Source: an uncultured Oscillospiraceae bacterium (GTDB lineage: Bacteria > Bacillota > Clostridia > Oscillospirales > Oscillospiraceae). Taken from it: a stretch of DNA of 61,142 bases. The position numbers and the translations under genes are program-made. The notes beneath the pieces are model-generated. The model was not told the origin of the DNA. It saw nothing but the letters and a program-made list of their open reading frames with translations, and made no database searches. The stretch's first letter is position 1, and each line of letters opens with the position of its first letter. The stretch is taken from NCBI GenBank assembly GCA_934574095.1, contig CAKTMW010000004.1, positions 1-61,142 on the forward strand. Reading direction: 5' to 3'. Positions 24,751 through 33,701 of the stretch are shown piece by piece.

Positions 24751-27225
24751 ATGGCAAAACGAAAGTGGGACCTGAACACCATCTACATATCTGAACGCTT
24801 GCAGGAGTGCCTGCGGCCCATCTCCCGCTGTGCGCTGACCACTGTGGTGGCGCCTATGGGCTACGGCAAAACCACCGCTGTCAGCTGGTATCTGAATGAG
24901 CGCGCCAGCGCAGAGAGCATACAGGTCATCCGCATCAGCGTTTATTCCGACAATCTGGCCATTTTCTGGAAGAGTGTGCAGGACGCCTTTTCCCACGCGG
25001 GTTTTGCCCTGCTGCGGGACTACGACTGCCCCACTGACGCCGCCGGAGCCAGTCTGCTGGCCGACGATCTGTGCCACACGCTGGCGGGCCCGGAGAACTG
25101 CTATATCTTCATCGATGATTTCCACCTGCTGACAGATGGCCGCATTGCCGGATTCATCTGCACTCTGGCCAACCGTCTGCCGGAAAACGTCCACCTGATC
25201 ATCGCCAGCCGGGACCGTTTTCTCCCCAGCGAGGAGGCCCTCCGGCTGGGAAAACGGGTCTATCAGGTGGGCATCGAGCAGCTGCGGCTGAACCACACGG
25301 AGCTTTCCATCTACGCCCACCGCTGCGGCACAGAGCTGTCCGACCAGGAGATCGAAACGCTGCTCTATTCCAGCGAGGGGTGGTTCTCGGCGGTCTATCT
25401 GAACCTGCGCACTCTGGCAGAGCGGGGAACGCTGCCGGACCGGGCGTCTGATATCTATACCATGTTCTCCGCCGCCATGATCGACCCTCTGCCGCCCCGG
25501 CAGCGGGAGTTCCTGGCTGTGATGGGGCTCGCCGACGAGTTCACCGCTGAGATGGCCCAATCCATCACGGGAAACAAGAACACCCCTTCCCTGCTGACCA
25601 GACTGACGGAGCAGAACGCCTTCGTCAAGCGTCTGCCCGATGGTGTTACTTTCCGGTTCCACCATATGATGAAGGACTGCGCCGAGCAGGCTTTTGCCGC
25701 CCTGAAACCGGAGAAGCAGCGGCTGTACTGGGAGCGCTACGGCGCCTGGTATGAGCGGCAGCGGCAGTATCTTCACGCTCTGGCTGCCTATCGAAAGAGC
25801 GGCAGCTACGACGCGCTGCTGCGGGTGATTCAAAGCGACGCCGGCATCCTGCTGTCCACCCTGGACCCCACAGTGGTGCTGACCACACTGGAGGAATGTC
25901 CCGTTTCCACACTGAAAAAACACCCGTTGGCCATCCTTGTGCTGATGCGCAGTATGTTCAACTGGCGGAACATCCCCAAAATGCTGGAGCTGAAGGCGCT
26001 GCTGATGGCCGCCATTGCCGAGCATCCGGAGCTGGCCGCGGAGGAGCGCGGCAACCTGTTGGGCGAGTGCGACCTGATCATGAGCTTTCTGTGCTACAAC
26101 GACATCGGCGCTATGAGCCGCCTGCACCGCAGCGCCAGTGCGCAGATGTCCCGCCCGGCCATCAGCATTCAGAACAGCGGCGGCTGGACCTTTGGCTCGC
26201 CGTCCGTCCTGATGATGTTCTATCGCGGGCCGGGGGAGCTGCAAGGCGAGCTTGCCGACATGGACGAATGTATGCCCCATTACTATCAGATCACCGGCAA
26301 CCACGGTCAGGGAGCGGAGACCATCATGCGGGCAGAGGCATTGTTCCTGCAGGGACGCTTCACCGACGCGCATATTGCTTTGGAACGGGCCTATGCCCAA
26401 ATCAAGGACAACGGTCAGGAGAATATGGCGCTGTGCTGTGATTTTCTGGCGTGGCGGCTTTCCCTGTTTATCGACATGGCGCAGCGCTGTACGCTGGAAG
26501 AACGCCGCACAGAGCTGCTGCGGCATCACAACGCGTCGTGGCTGAACATCTGGAACGCCACCAGCGCCTATTACCACGCCCTGCTGGGTGAGGCGGAAAA
26601 TATCCCCGCCGTCTTCCGGGAGCACACGCTGCACACCGTCAACTTTCTGGCCCCCGGCAAGCCCATGATGGAGCTGATCGAAAACCAGGTCTATCTGGCC
26701 CAGGGCGCTTACGCCAAGGTCATCGGCCGCAGCGAGAGGCTATTGGCGCAATGCGAAGCCATGCACTATGCGCTGGTGGCGCTGCACATCCGCATCCAGA
26801 CGGCGGCAGCCTATGAGATGCTGGGCAAGAGGCCGGAAGCGCAATCTCTTCTGGCCCAGGCGCTGGCCGACGCCGCGCCGGACAGCCTGGCAATGCCCTT
26901 CGCGGAAAATTACCGCTATCTGAAGTCCCTGTTGGCCGAACTCCCGGCGGCCGGCTTTACGGCGCAGATCACCGCGCTTGGCGAGGCCGGTAACGCCTAT
27001 CGCCGCCAGTTGGCCGGGCCCGCCGCCTTTTCCGCGCTGACAGCGCGGGAGCAGGAGATCGCCGCCCTTATCGCCCAGCGGCTTTCCAACCGGGAGATCG
27101 CGGAAAAGCTGTTTCTCTCCGAGGGAAGCGTAAAGCAATACGTCAACCAGCTCTACGCAAAGCTCGGTATTGACGGCGACACCCGCACCAAGCGAAAACG
27201 GCTGGTAGCGCTGGCAAAGTCTTAA
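24751..27225 (+). CDS. MalT-like LuxR family regulator with N-terminal ATPase domain
   Basis: 824 residues. The N-terminal STAND/AAA-type NTPase has Walker A APMGYGKTT (about 34-42) and Walker B CYIFIDDFHLLTD (about 119-131). A central TPR-like helical region (about 350-740) follows, then a C-terminal LuxR HTH, LTAREQEIAALIAQRLSNRE (about 764-783) through IAEKLFLSEGSVKQYVNQLY. MalT-type proteins are signal-activated, ATP-dependent transcription activators. Likely targets are the neighbouring secreted or lipoprotein genes, by position only. Start is an ATG with a GGAGCG-like site. Confidence 0.92.
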   Translation: MAKRKWDLNTIYISERLQECLRPISRCALTTVVAPMGYGKTTAVSWYLNERASAESIQVIRISVYSDNLAIFWKSVQDAFSHAGFALLRDYDCPTDAAGASLLADDLCHTLAGPENCYIFIDDFHLLTDGRIAGFICTLANRLPENVHLIIASRDRFLPSEEALRLGKRVYQVGIEQLRLNHTELSIYAHRCGTELSDQEIETLLYSSEGWFSAVYLNLRTLAERGTLPDRASDIYTMFSAAMIDPLPPRQREFLAVMGLADEFTAEMAQSITGNKNTPSLLTRLTEQNAFVKRLPDGVTFRFHHMMKDCAEQAFAALKPEKQRLYWERYGAWYERQRQYLHALAAYRKSGSYDALLRVIQSDAGILLSTLDPTVVLTTLEECPVSTLKKHPLAILVLMRSMFNWRNIPKMLELKALLMAAIAEHPELAAEERGNLLGECDLIMSFLCYNDIGAMSRLHRSASAQMSRPAISIQNSGGWTFGSPSVLMMFYRGPGELQGELADMDECMPHYYQITGNHGQGAETIMRAEALFLQGRFTDAHIALERAYAQIKDNGQENMALCCDFLAWRLSLFIDMAQRCTLEERRTELLRHHNASWLNIWNATSAYYHALLGEAENIPAVFREHTLHTVNFLAPGKPMMELIENQVYLAQGAYAKVIGRSERLLAQCEAMHYALVALHIRIQTAAAYEMLGKRPEAQSLLAQALADAAPDSLAMPFAENYRYLKSLLAELPAAGFTAQITALGEAGNAYRRQLAGPAAFSALTAREQEIAALIAQRLSNREIAEKLFLSEGSVKQYVNQLYAKLGIDGDTRTKRKRLVALAKS

Positions 27226-27250
27226 CCAAAGGTTAATAGGAATTTGAAAA

Positions 27251-27289
27251 GGTCCACTGTACAATGAAGGTACAGTGGACCTTTTGTCT
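27251..27289 (+). terminator. Intrinsic terminator after the LuxR-type gene
   Basis: GGTCCACTGTAC and GTACAGTGGACC form a 12-bp perfect stem followed by TTTTGT. Confidence 0.85.
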
Positions 27290-27309
27290 CGTGAAAGGAG
27301 GAACCGTAC

Positions 27310-27549
27310 TTGAACCGGAAATATATATCAGCCGTATCCCCCTTGACAAATCACATTTTGCAGGTTGATTTTGTGTCCGGCAGCCGATTGCTTCTGGATA
27401 TGAAGCCCTATCTGGATAAGCTTCGTTTCCGGCCCCTGAACGACCCCCAGGTGTGGAACAGCGCCGTGACCAACGGCATCTTTATCCGCTTCGGCAATGT
27501 GGAGGTAAGCCACGACGAGCTTCTCTCCATGGCGGAGCAAGCGCACTGA
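27310..27549 (+). CDS. DUF2442 domain protein
   Basis: 79 residues starting at TTG (27310) with an AAAGGAGG site 8 nt upstream; there is no closer ATG. The pattern of a hydrophobic strand, LLLDMKPYLD, then VWNSAVTNGIFIRFGNVEVSHDEL fits DUF2442, small proteins of unknown role often found near toxin-antitoxin DUF4160 genes. No DUF4160 partner is visible here. It lies 20 nt before the first lipoprotein gene. Confidence 0.8.
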   Translation: MNRKYISAVSPLTNHILQVDFVSGSRLLLDMKPYLDKLRFRPLNDPQVWNSAVTNGIFIRFGNVEVSHDELLSMAEQAH

Positions 27550-27569
27550 ATAAAATGGAGGAAAAAACG

Positions 27570-28307
27570 ATGAAAAAGTGGAAGAAATTTTTAGCCCTGA
27601 TGCTGACTCTGGTCATGTGCCTGAGTCTGGCCGCCTGCGGCGGCGACAGCAGCGACGATAGCGGCGACGCCCCGGATTCCTTTGAGGGCATGGTCGCTGA
27701 TTCGGATTACATGGCCGACTTCGACACCTACGCCGGCGCCTGGCGCGGCGAAGACGACAGTGCGCTGCTGGTGGAGCAGGCGGAAAGCGGCGACGAGCTG
27801 CGCTTCGCCCTGTATGATACCGTCGAAGACCTGACGGCCAGCGGCTATATCCAGTATGCGCCGGAATACGGCTTCGACTACTTCTATAATGAGCATGACG
27901 GCGTGGCATACCGTGCCTGGTCTGACGAAAACGGTGCGCTGCATGTCGATACGCTTGGTACATTTACCCAGGAGACCGGCAGTGTGCCCGATGATAGCGA
28001 CGAAGACGATGCCCCGTCCGATGACTACTCCTTCTTGGCGGGCGTGTGGTTCCTGGACGCCGACGCCGCTGCCGACAGCATCATTGAGATCGACGAGTAC
28101 GGCAACTGGTCCCTGTCTGATCGTCCCGGCGGCGACGGCGACCCCACTGAGGTGGACTGCGGCACCATCCAGATGAACCCCGACGGCGAGGATCAGTACT
28201 ATGCCGTTTCCACCATGTTTGACGATGTGGTCTATGACATGACCGCTATCGGTGACGATGTGATGTACTGGGGCGGCGAGAACGACTACTATCAGAAGAT
28301 GGCGTAA
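27570..28307 (+). CDS. Acidic lipoprotein, tandem paralog 1
   Basis: 245 residues. Lipoprotein signal MKKWKKFLALMLTLVMCLSL with lipobox LAAC (Cys about residue 21), then a Gly/Asp/Ser linker and a very acidic body. The C-terminal 90 residues (GVWFLDADAAADSI ... MYWGGENDYYQKM) are clearly related to the C-terminus of the next gene, pointing to duplication. Surface-attached; function unknown. ATG at 27570 with a GGAGGAAA site. Confidence 0.85.
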   Translation: MKKWKKFLALMLTLVMCLSLAACGGDSSDDSGDAPDSFEGMVADSDYMADFDTYAGAWRGEDDSALLVEQAESGDELRFALYDTVEDLTASGYIQYAPEYGFDYFYNEHDGVAYRAWSDENGALHVDTLGTFTQETGSVPDDSDEDDAPSDDYSFLAGVWFLDADAAADSIIEIDEYGNWSLSDRPGGDGDPTEVDCGTIQMNPDGEDQYYAVSTMFDDVVYDMTAIGDDVMYWGGENDYYQKMA

Positions 28308-28330
28308 CCGGCGGAGAAAGGAAAAGAACC

Positions 28331-29071
28331 ATGAAAAAGCTTTTATCCCTGCTTCTGGCGCTAGCGATGTGCCTGAGTCTGGCGGCCTGCGGCGGCAATA
28401 GCCAGGATGACCCGGATGACGTGGTGGGCGACGACTGGCGTGTCACCGGCATTGTCCGGGACGGCGGCATCATCACCCGTGACGGCGAAGACACCAATGT
28501 ACTGGTGTGCGTCAACGATGACAGCGCTGACTTCTACTTGGATGAGGAGACCCAGACCCTGTACGGCTATGTGAATTATCCCATCACTCTCCAGGGCGAC
28601 CCCTGGGAGGAGTTCCAGAGCATTGACTTTGCCGACCGGGACGGCGACGGCGACAGCGACGTGGCCATGCTGTTTGAGTTGGACGGTCAGCAGGTACTGA
28701 TGGTGTGGTTCTGGGATGCGGACACCGAGACCTATGTGTTCCAGCCGGAGGAATCCCAGGTGTCGGACTTTGCCGACGAAGAATCTGCTCACGTGGGCTT
28801 TGAGGGCACCTGGTATCTGGACGGTGACGAGACGGAGGAAAGCGTGATCATCATCGGCGTTGTCGGCGACTGGGTGCTGTATGACCAGCAGGGCGACACC
28901 CGTACCGCCATCGACAGCGGTCTGCTCCGCGTGGTGGATGAGGCGCAGGGACACTACGCCGCCGACTCCGAGCAGTTTGCCGATGTCTCCTACCTCATTG
29001 CGACAGCCGGTGAAAACGGTATGTACTGGGGTGTTACCGGCGACTACGATTACTACGAGCGGCTGGACTGA
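28331..29071 (+). CDS. Acidic lipoprotein, tandem paralog 2
   Basis: 246 residues. Signal peptide with lipobox LAAC (Cys about residue 20). The middle contains DFADRDGDGDSDVAMLFEL (about 97-115), a DxDxDGDxD calcium-loop-like motif followed by a beta strand as in FG-GAP-type repeats. The C-terminus (GTWYLDGDETEESV ... MYWGVTGDYDYYERL) matches paralog 1. Function unknown. Located 23 nt after paralog 1. Confidence 0.85.
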   Translation: MKKLLSLLLALAMCLSLAACGGNSQDDPDDVVGDDWRVTGIVRDGGIITRDGEDTNVLVCVNDDSADFYLDEETQTLYGYVNYPITLQGDPWEEFQSIDFADRDGDGDSDVAMLFELDGQQVLMVWFWDADTETYVFQPEESQVSDFADEESAHVGFEGTWYLDGDETEESVIIIGVVGDWVLYDQQGDTRTAIDSGLLRVVDEAQGHYAADSEQFADVSYLIATAGENGMYWGVTGDYDYYERLD

Positions 29072-29093
29072 ACGGCGCGGAAAGGGGCGAGCC

Positions 29094-30041
29094 ATGAAGA
29101 AGAATTGCCTGACCCTTTTGCTGGCCCTGCTGCTGGCCCTGAGTCTGACCGCCTGCGGCGGTAACGGCGGTGCGTATGACGATTCCGAGGACCCGGTCAA
29201 CGCATGGGACGTTCTGGCCGACGAGGACCTCAGCGACGATATCACCGCTTGGCAGGGGGATGACGGCAGCGCCCTGCTGCTGGATATCTCCACCAGCAGC
29301 TACACCTTCCGCACATGGTATGGCCGTGTTGGAATGGGCAGCCTGTTCCGGGATGAGCATGGCCTGGGCCTCAAGTACAGTGAGATCGACTCCGATCGGT
29401 ACTACTATCTGGTGCGTGAGGGCGGCGGCTTCACCGTGCGCCATGAAGGCGCCGGCGAGGGCAGCGGATATGGCGAGATCAACGACCTGCACTTCGAGCC
29501 TGCCCAAGGAGAGATCGCTCCCTATGATATCAGTGCGTTGAACGGCGTATGGCAGAATGCATTGGGCGAGACTTTCGCCTTCGATACTACCCGAATGCGG
29601 GTCATCGAATGCTTTACCGACCGCACCATGAGCAGCGGCCCATTATACGAAAGCACGGATGGCCGCGGCCCCTTTGTAAGCGGCCCCGAAATTCTCTACC
29701 CCTGCCTCAGTGCCGACGGCAACGCCTTTGTGCTGTTTTCCGACGGCAACGCTCCCCGCGAAGCGGACGCCACAAGCACCGGTGTTTTCTACCGCGACAG
29801 TGACATATCGCTGTACGCCGACCCGGAAAACGCCCGATTTGAGGAATCAGACGGCCGTATCTGGTACTATGACGGTGTCAACTACTTCGCTCTGCCCAAC
29901 GGTTATGCGTTTGGGGATGACGGAGCGGCCTACGATGAATATGGCAGACCCTTCGCCCCTGCGTGGCCTGAGGAACTGTATGATCCCGCGGCGGTCTGGG
30001 GAGAGAACTGGTTGAACGACAACTGGGGCAGCAACGGCTGA
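29094..30041 (+). CDS. Lipoprotein, tandem member 3
   Basis: 315 residues from the ATG at 29094 (AAAGGGGCG site). Signal peptide with lipobox LTAC (Cys about residue 20). The N-terminal part resembles the other two (WQGDDGSALLLDIS against WRGEDDSALLVEQA), but the C-terminal half diverges and is richer in Tyr, Pro and Trp (WPEELYDPAAVWGENWLNDN, about 291-310). Function unknown. Confidence 0.83.
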   Translation: MKKNCLTLLLALLLALSLTACGGNGGAYDDSEDPVNAWDVLADEDLSDDITAWQGDDGSALLLDISTSSYTFRTWYGRVGMGSLFRDEHGLGLKYSEIDSDRYYYLVREGGGFTVRHEGAGEGSGYGEINDLHFEPAQGEIAPYDISALNGVWQNALGETFAFDTTRMRVIECFTDRTMSSGPLYESTDGRGPFVSGPEILYPCLSADGNAFVLFSDGNAPREADATSTGVFYRDSDISLYADPENARFEESDGRIWYYDGVNYFALPNGYAFGDDGAAYDEYGRPFAPAWPEELYDPAAVWGENWLNDNWGSNG

Positions 30042-30083
30042 CGCACAGGCGCCGCACCATTATAGCCATTACGCTCCATAGGA

Positions 30084-30136
30084 GAGAGAAAGACTCCGCC
30101 CCGGCCAATTGGCCGGGGCGGAGTCTTTCTCCGTAT
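30084..30136 (+). terminator. Intrinsic terminator of the lipoprotein operon
   Basis: GAGAAAGACTCCGCCCCGG and CCGGGGCGGAGTCTTTCTC arms form a >19-bp nearly perfect stem with a small loop (30086-30131). The U-tract is weak but the stem is exceptionally long. Confidence 0.8.
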
Positions 30137-30197
30137 AAAGTTTCATTTTCCTCTTGTTTTTTCCTCTTTCCTCTGGTATACTGTTGGCAAAAATTCC

Positions 30198-30926
30198 ATG
30201 ATTCGCACAAAACGAGAGGATGTGGTCGCCATCGCGCTCACCAACGCCAGCCTGCCCGCAAAAAAACGCATTTTGACCGTCTGTGTCAAGCTGTTCCTGG
30301 AGCAGGGCTATAAGAAAACCACTGTGGCTGAGATCGTCCAAAAAGCGGACGTCTCCAACAGCAGCTTCCAGAATATTTTCCGTGCCAAGGACGGCGTATT
30401 GACCGAATTGGTGCAATTCATGTTCTCCAACCAGTTCGCTATGGCCCGTCTTCATACCGGCAGCACACTGCCGCCGGTGTATGTCTACGCGGTGGAGACC
30501 GCCATACAGATGACGCTGACCGAGCTGAACGAAAACCTGCGGGAGATTTATATCGAAGCCTACACACAGCACGAGGCATCAGAATATATCTTCCGCGAAA
30601 CCGCCAAGGAGCTGTATCAAATCTTTGGCCGCTATCAGCCCCAGCTGGGACCGGAGGACTTCTTCGCGCTGGAGATCGGTTCGGCAGGCATCATGCGGGG
30701 CTATATGGCGCACCCCTGTGATGAAACGCTGCCGCTGGAGAAAAAGCTGGTGCTGTTCCTCTCCATGAGTCTGCGGGCCTATAAGGTGCCGGAGGAGGAG
30801 TTGCAGCAGGTGCTGGCCTTTTTGCAGACGCTGAACATCCGTGCGTTGGCTGAGCAGGTCATGCACGAGCTGTTCAATGCGCTGGCCATGCGGTTTCAAT
30901 TCTCCCTGCAAGGAATCGAGGAATAG
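30198..30926 (+). CDS. TetR/AcrR family transcriptional regulator
   Basis: 242 residues. The HTH (about 20-66) has KKTTVAEIVQKADVSNSSFQNIF, with SSFQNIF in place of the usual TYYHHF-type recognition ending. An unusual basic/hydrophobic N-terminal extension of about 20 residues precedes it. The C-terminal ligand domain is unclassified. It stands alone behind the lipoprotein terminator and ahead of a terminator pair, so its targets cannot be inferred. Confidence 0.88.
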   Translation: MIRTKREDVVAIALTNASLPAKKRILTVCVKLFLEQGYKKTTVAEIVQKADVSNSSFQNIFRAKDGVLTELVQFMFSNQFAMARLHTGSTLPPVYVYAVETAIQMTLTELNENLREIYIEAYTQHEASEYIFRETAKELYQIFGRYQPQLGPEDFFALEIGSAGIMRGYMAHPCDETLPLEKKLVLFLSMSLRAYKVPEEELQQVLAFLQTLNIRALAEQVMHELFNALAMRFQFSLQGIEE

Positions 30927-30936
30927 AAAAACAACG

Positions 30937-31016
30937 AAAGCAGCTGCGCTCCGCCGCGCTGCTTTCATTTTGTACGGCAAAGCGCCGCATATCCTTTTGG
31001 GATATGCGGCGCTTCG
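30937..31016. terminator. Two adjacent hairpins between convergent genes
   Basis: GAAAGCAGC...GCTGCTTTC followed by ATTTTG (30937-30973) serves the TetR gene. AAGCGCCGCATATCC-TTTT-GGGATATGCGGCGCTT (30980-31014) is a near-perfect 15-16-bp stem that may serve the convergent asnB on the minus strand. 31017-31094 shows nothing else. Confidence 0.75.
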
Positions 31017-31094
31017 CTGTATTTGAGGAGAGAGCATGGCAATTTATCTACGCACCGGCCACGGATAGGGCCATAGCCGATGGTGCCAGTAAGA

Positions 31095-32675
31095 TTATTG
31101 TCCGCTTGCGCCGTAGTTGGACAGCACACGGGCAGAGGGATCATTGACGTCACAGCCCTCCCAGGACTTGTTGGGCATCCAGAAGTCCACGATCATCTCC
31201 GACTGACCGGGATAGTACTTTTCAAAAATCTCCCGGTACAGCAGCGATTCCTTGGTGAAGGGCTGTGCGTGGACATAGCGCTTGCGGCGCTCTTCAAACT
31301 GCGCGTCGGTATAGCAATCTTCGGCAAAAGCCTTCAGGTGATCCACCATGGAATGGCCCACCGCGTCGGAGAAAGCGGCCTTTTCCCGGTAGAGAATGTC
31401 ATGGGGAAGATAATCGCCCTCAAAGGCGTGGCGCAGCAGGTACTTACCCTTGCCGTAAATGTTGACCTTCTTGGCCGGGTCGATGGCCAGTACGTAGCGG
31501 ACAAAGTCCAGATCGCCAAAGGGCACACGGGCCTCCAGCGAGTTGACGGAAATGCAGCGGTCAGCGCGGAGCACATCGTACATGTGCAGCTCCCGGATGC
31601 GCTTTTCGGCCTCCTTCTGGAACTCCTCCGGAGAGGGAGCGAAGTCCGTGTACTTATAGCCGAACAGTTCATCGGATATCTCGCCGGTCAGCAGCACACG
31701 GATGTCGGTGTTCTCGTGGATCCACTTGCACATCAGGTACATACCCATGCTGGCCCGAATGGTGGTGATATCGAACGTCCCCAGCATCTTGATGACGAAA
31801 TCCAGCGCGTCCAGCACCTGCTCCTTGGTCATGATGACCTCGGTGTGGTCGCTGCCGATGTAGTCGGCCACGATGCGGGCGTACTTCAGGTCGATGGCGT
31901 CCTCCCGCATGCCGATGGCAAAGGTACGGATGGGAGTCTTGCTCTCCCGTGCGGCGATGGCGCACACCAGAGAGGAATCCAGACCGCCCGACAGCAGGAA
32001 GCCCACCTTGGCATCGGCCACCAGCCGCTTCTTCACACCGGCCACCAGCTTGTCGTGGATGTTGGCGCACACGGTCTCAAGGTCGTCATAGCAAAACTGC
32101 TTGACCTTGGTGATATCGTCGTAGCAGACGAACTTACCGTCCTTGTAGTAGTGTCCGGGAGGAAACGGCATCACCTTATCGCACATACCCACCAGGTTCT
32201 TGGCCTCGCTGGCAAAGACGATCACGCCTTTCTTGTCATAGCCGTAGTATAGCGGGCGGATGCCAATGGGGTCGCGGGCGGCAATGAACTGCTTGGTCTC
32301 GCCGTCATAGAGGATCAGAGCGTACTCCGCGTCCAGCATCCGGAACATCTCCACGCCGTATTCCTTGTACAGCGGCAGGAGTATCTCACAGTCGGAACCA
32401 CTCTTAAAGGAATAGCCCTTTTCCAACAGCTTGGCCTTGCATTTCTCATAGCCGTAAATTTCGCCGTTGCACACCACATAGCTGTCACCCAGTCGGAAAG
32501 GCTGCATCCCCTCCGGCGTCAGACCCATGATGGACAGGCGGTGGAATCCCAGCAGACCGTGACCGGTATCCACGATCCTGCTGTCGTCCGGCCCACGGGA
32601 GACGGTCTCCATAAAGCCGTCGGTAAAGGCTGCAATGTCGCTGCAAACGTCACAATAACCCATGATAGAACACAT
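31095..32675 (-). CDS. asnB: Asparagine synthase (glutamine-hydrolysing)
   Basis: 526 residues from the ATG at 32675 (GGAGGG site), which leaves Cys as residue 2 (MCSIMGYCD), the class II glutaminase nucleophile after Met removal; longer upstream starts would bury it. The glutaminase domain (about 1-190) has RGPDDS and CNGEIYGYE. The synthetase domain has the PP-loop LSGGLDSSLVCA (about 230-241). Converts aspartate plus glutamine and ATP to asparagine. An asparagine T-box leader precedes it. Confidence 0.95.
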   Translation of the reverse strand: MCSIMGYCDVCSDIAAFTDGFMETVSRGPDDSRIVDTGHGLLGFHRLSIMGLTPEGMQPFRLGDSYVVCNGEIYGYEKCKAKLLEKGYSFKSGSDCEILLPLYKEYGVEMFRMLDAEYALILYDGETKQFIAARDPIGIRPLYYGYDKKGVIVFASEAKNLVGMCDKVMPFPPGHYYKDGKFVCYDDITKVKQFCYDDLETVCANIHDKLVAGVKKRLVADAKVGFLLSGGLDSSLVCAIAARESKTPIRTFAIGMREDAIDLKYARIVADYIGSDHTEVIMTKEQVLDALDFVIKMLGTFDITTIRASMGMYLMCKWIHENTDIRVLLTGEISDELFGYKYTDFAPSPEEFQKEAEKRIRELHMYDVLRADRCISVNSLEARVPFGDLDFVRYVLAIDPAKKVNIYGKGKYLLRHAFEGDYLPHDILYREKAAFSDAVGHSMVDHLKAFAEDCYTDAQFEERRKRYVHAQPFTKESLLYREIFEKYYPGQSEMIVDFWMPNKSWEGCDVNDPSARVLSNYGASGQ

Positions 32676-32699
32676 TTTGTTACCCTCCGTATATGTGAT

Positions 32700-32965
32700 A
32701 GTCTCAGCAAATACGATAGGGCGGGCTGCTGTGCCCCGCGGTGCCACCTATCTTTGACCTCTTTCTATGGCTTCCAACAAAGCCTTGCTGCGGTAACGGG
32801 CGGCAGCTCCGGCTCACCTACTGAGGGTCTCCCCTGTTGGGATCGCGGCTCACCGGGTGTTCTTCCCATGAGCGCCGCCCGCATGGCTTCCACCATCCCA
32901 TGTTCGCTGTGGGTGCGCTTTTTCACGGTACTTTTCCCGGCTCAAACGCCTTTTTGTGATATCTA
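32700..32965 (-). promoter_or_regulatory. T-box leader (asparagine) upstream of asnB
   Basis: On the minus strand the T-box core AGGTGGCACCGCGG lies at about 32749-32736, flanked by GATAGG/CCTATC complementarity. Stem I runs upstream, and the specifier region GAAGAACACC holds AAC (plus-strand GTT 32859-32861), an asparagine codon followed by A as in other T-boxes. There is no clear U-tract terminator after the core (only a GCGGG/CCCGC hairpin), so the expression platform is atypical or translational. Confidence 0.88.
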
Positions 32966-32991
32966 TGGTGTATATGGAGGTTATCAAACGC

Positions 32992-33075
32992 AAAAAAGGC
33001 GTCAAGGAGAACACTCTCCAAGACGCCTTTGCCTTCGATGGACGCTATTATATATACCTTGCGGACATTTGTCAA
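32992..33075 (-). promoter_or_regulatory. Strong promoter with an immediate terminator upstream of the asnB T-box
   Basis: Minus strand consensus promoter TTGACA (33075-33070), 17-nt spacer, TATAAT (33052-33047). About 10 nt after the expected start comes an intrinsic terminator: AAAGGCGTC and GACGCCTTT arms with an inner GGAGA/TCTCC helix and six U (33030-32992). The segment CAAAAAGGCG about 35 nt downstream (32956-32947) is complementary to the terminator's 3' arm and U-tract. Confidence 0.8.
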
Positions 33076-33148
33076 TCTATGTTTTACACAAGTTTTTCGG
33101 CTTTCTGACCGGGCTTTCTCTGTCACTGTGTCAAAGGCCAAAAAAAAC

Positions 33149-33177
33149 TTGCACCATGGGAGACGCTGGGGTAAAAT
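33149..33177 (+). promoter_or_regulatory. Promoter of the GNAT-tfoX-GNAT operon
   Basis: TTGCAC (33149-33154), 17-nt spacer, TAAAAT (33172-33177), divergent from the asnB promoter. Confidence 0.65.
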
Positions 33178-33207
33178 GATACCACCAACACCAAAGGAGG
33201 CGGCTGT

Positions 33208-33690
33208 ATGGGGCTGGAACTGATCCCCGCCTATGGGCGTCAGGAGGAGATCATGACGCTGTTCACAGAGTACACCGACATGCTGATGGAGGCCGATCCC
33301 ACCGTCCGGCAGTACCTGATCCTCCAGCACTACGAAAAGGAACTGGAGCGCCCGGAGAGCAAGTACGGTATGCCGGAGGGCCGCCTGTATCTGGCCTATT
33401 GGGACGGCCGTCTGGCGGGCTGCATCGGCCTGCGGAAGCTGGACGAGGAGCGCGGCGAGCTGAAGCGGCTGTACGTCCGGTCGGACTTTCGGGGCCACCA
33501 GATCGGTGAACAGCTGATCCGACGCATTCTTGATGACGCCCGCGAGATCGGCTATCGGCATGTGCTGCTGGACACACTCCCCTTCCTCCGCTCCGCCATC
33601 CGTCTTTACCGGAAGATCGGCTTTTACGAGATTGACTGCTACAACAACAGCCCGATGGAGACCACCATCTTCCTGCAATATGACCTATAA
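33208..33690 (+). CDS. GNAT family N-acetyltransferase
   Basis: 160 residues, complete GNAT fold. The acetyl-CoA loop RSDFRGHQIGEQLIRRIL (about 91-108) matches the R/QxxGxG/A motif A; the strand YVAYWDGRL-type region (YLAYWDGRLAGCIGLR, about 60-75) and C-terminal YRKIGFYEID are typical. AAAGGAGG precedes the ATG. The substrate cannot be inferred. It starts a three-gene plus-strand unit. Confidence 0.9.
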   Translation: MGLELIPAYGRQEEIMTLFTEYTDMLMEADPTVRQYLILQHYEKELERPESKYGMPEGRLYLAYWDGRLAGCIGLRKLDEERGELKRLYVRSDFRGHQIGEQLIRRILDDAREIGYRHVLLDTLPFLRSAIRLYRKIGFYEIDCYNNSPMETTIFLQYDL

Positions 33691-33701
33691 GGAGCAAGTC
33701 T

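Noticed and set aside
24709..26634. 641-codon open frame antisense to the LuxR-type regulator gene
   Set aside because: A mirror of the strong codon bias of the GC-rich sense gene; His/Gln/Val-rich translation without domains, and the sense frame has clear Walker and HTH motifs.
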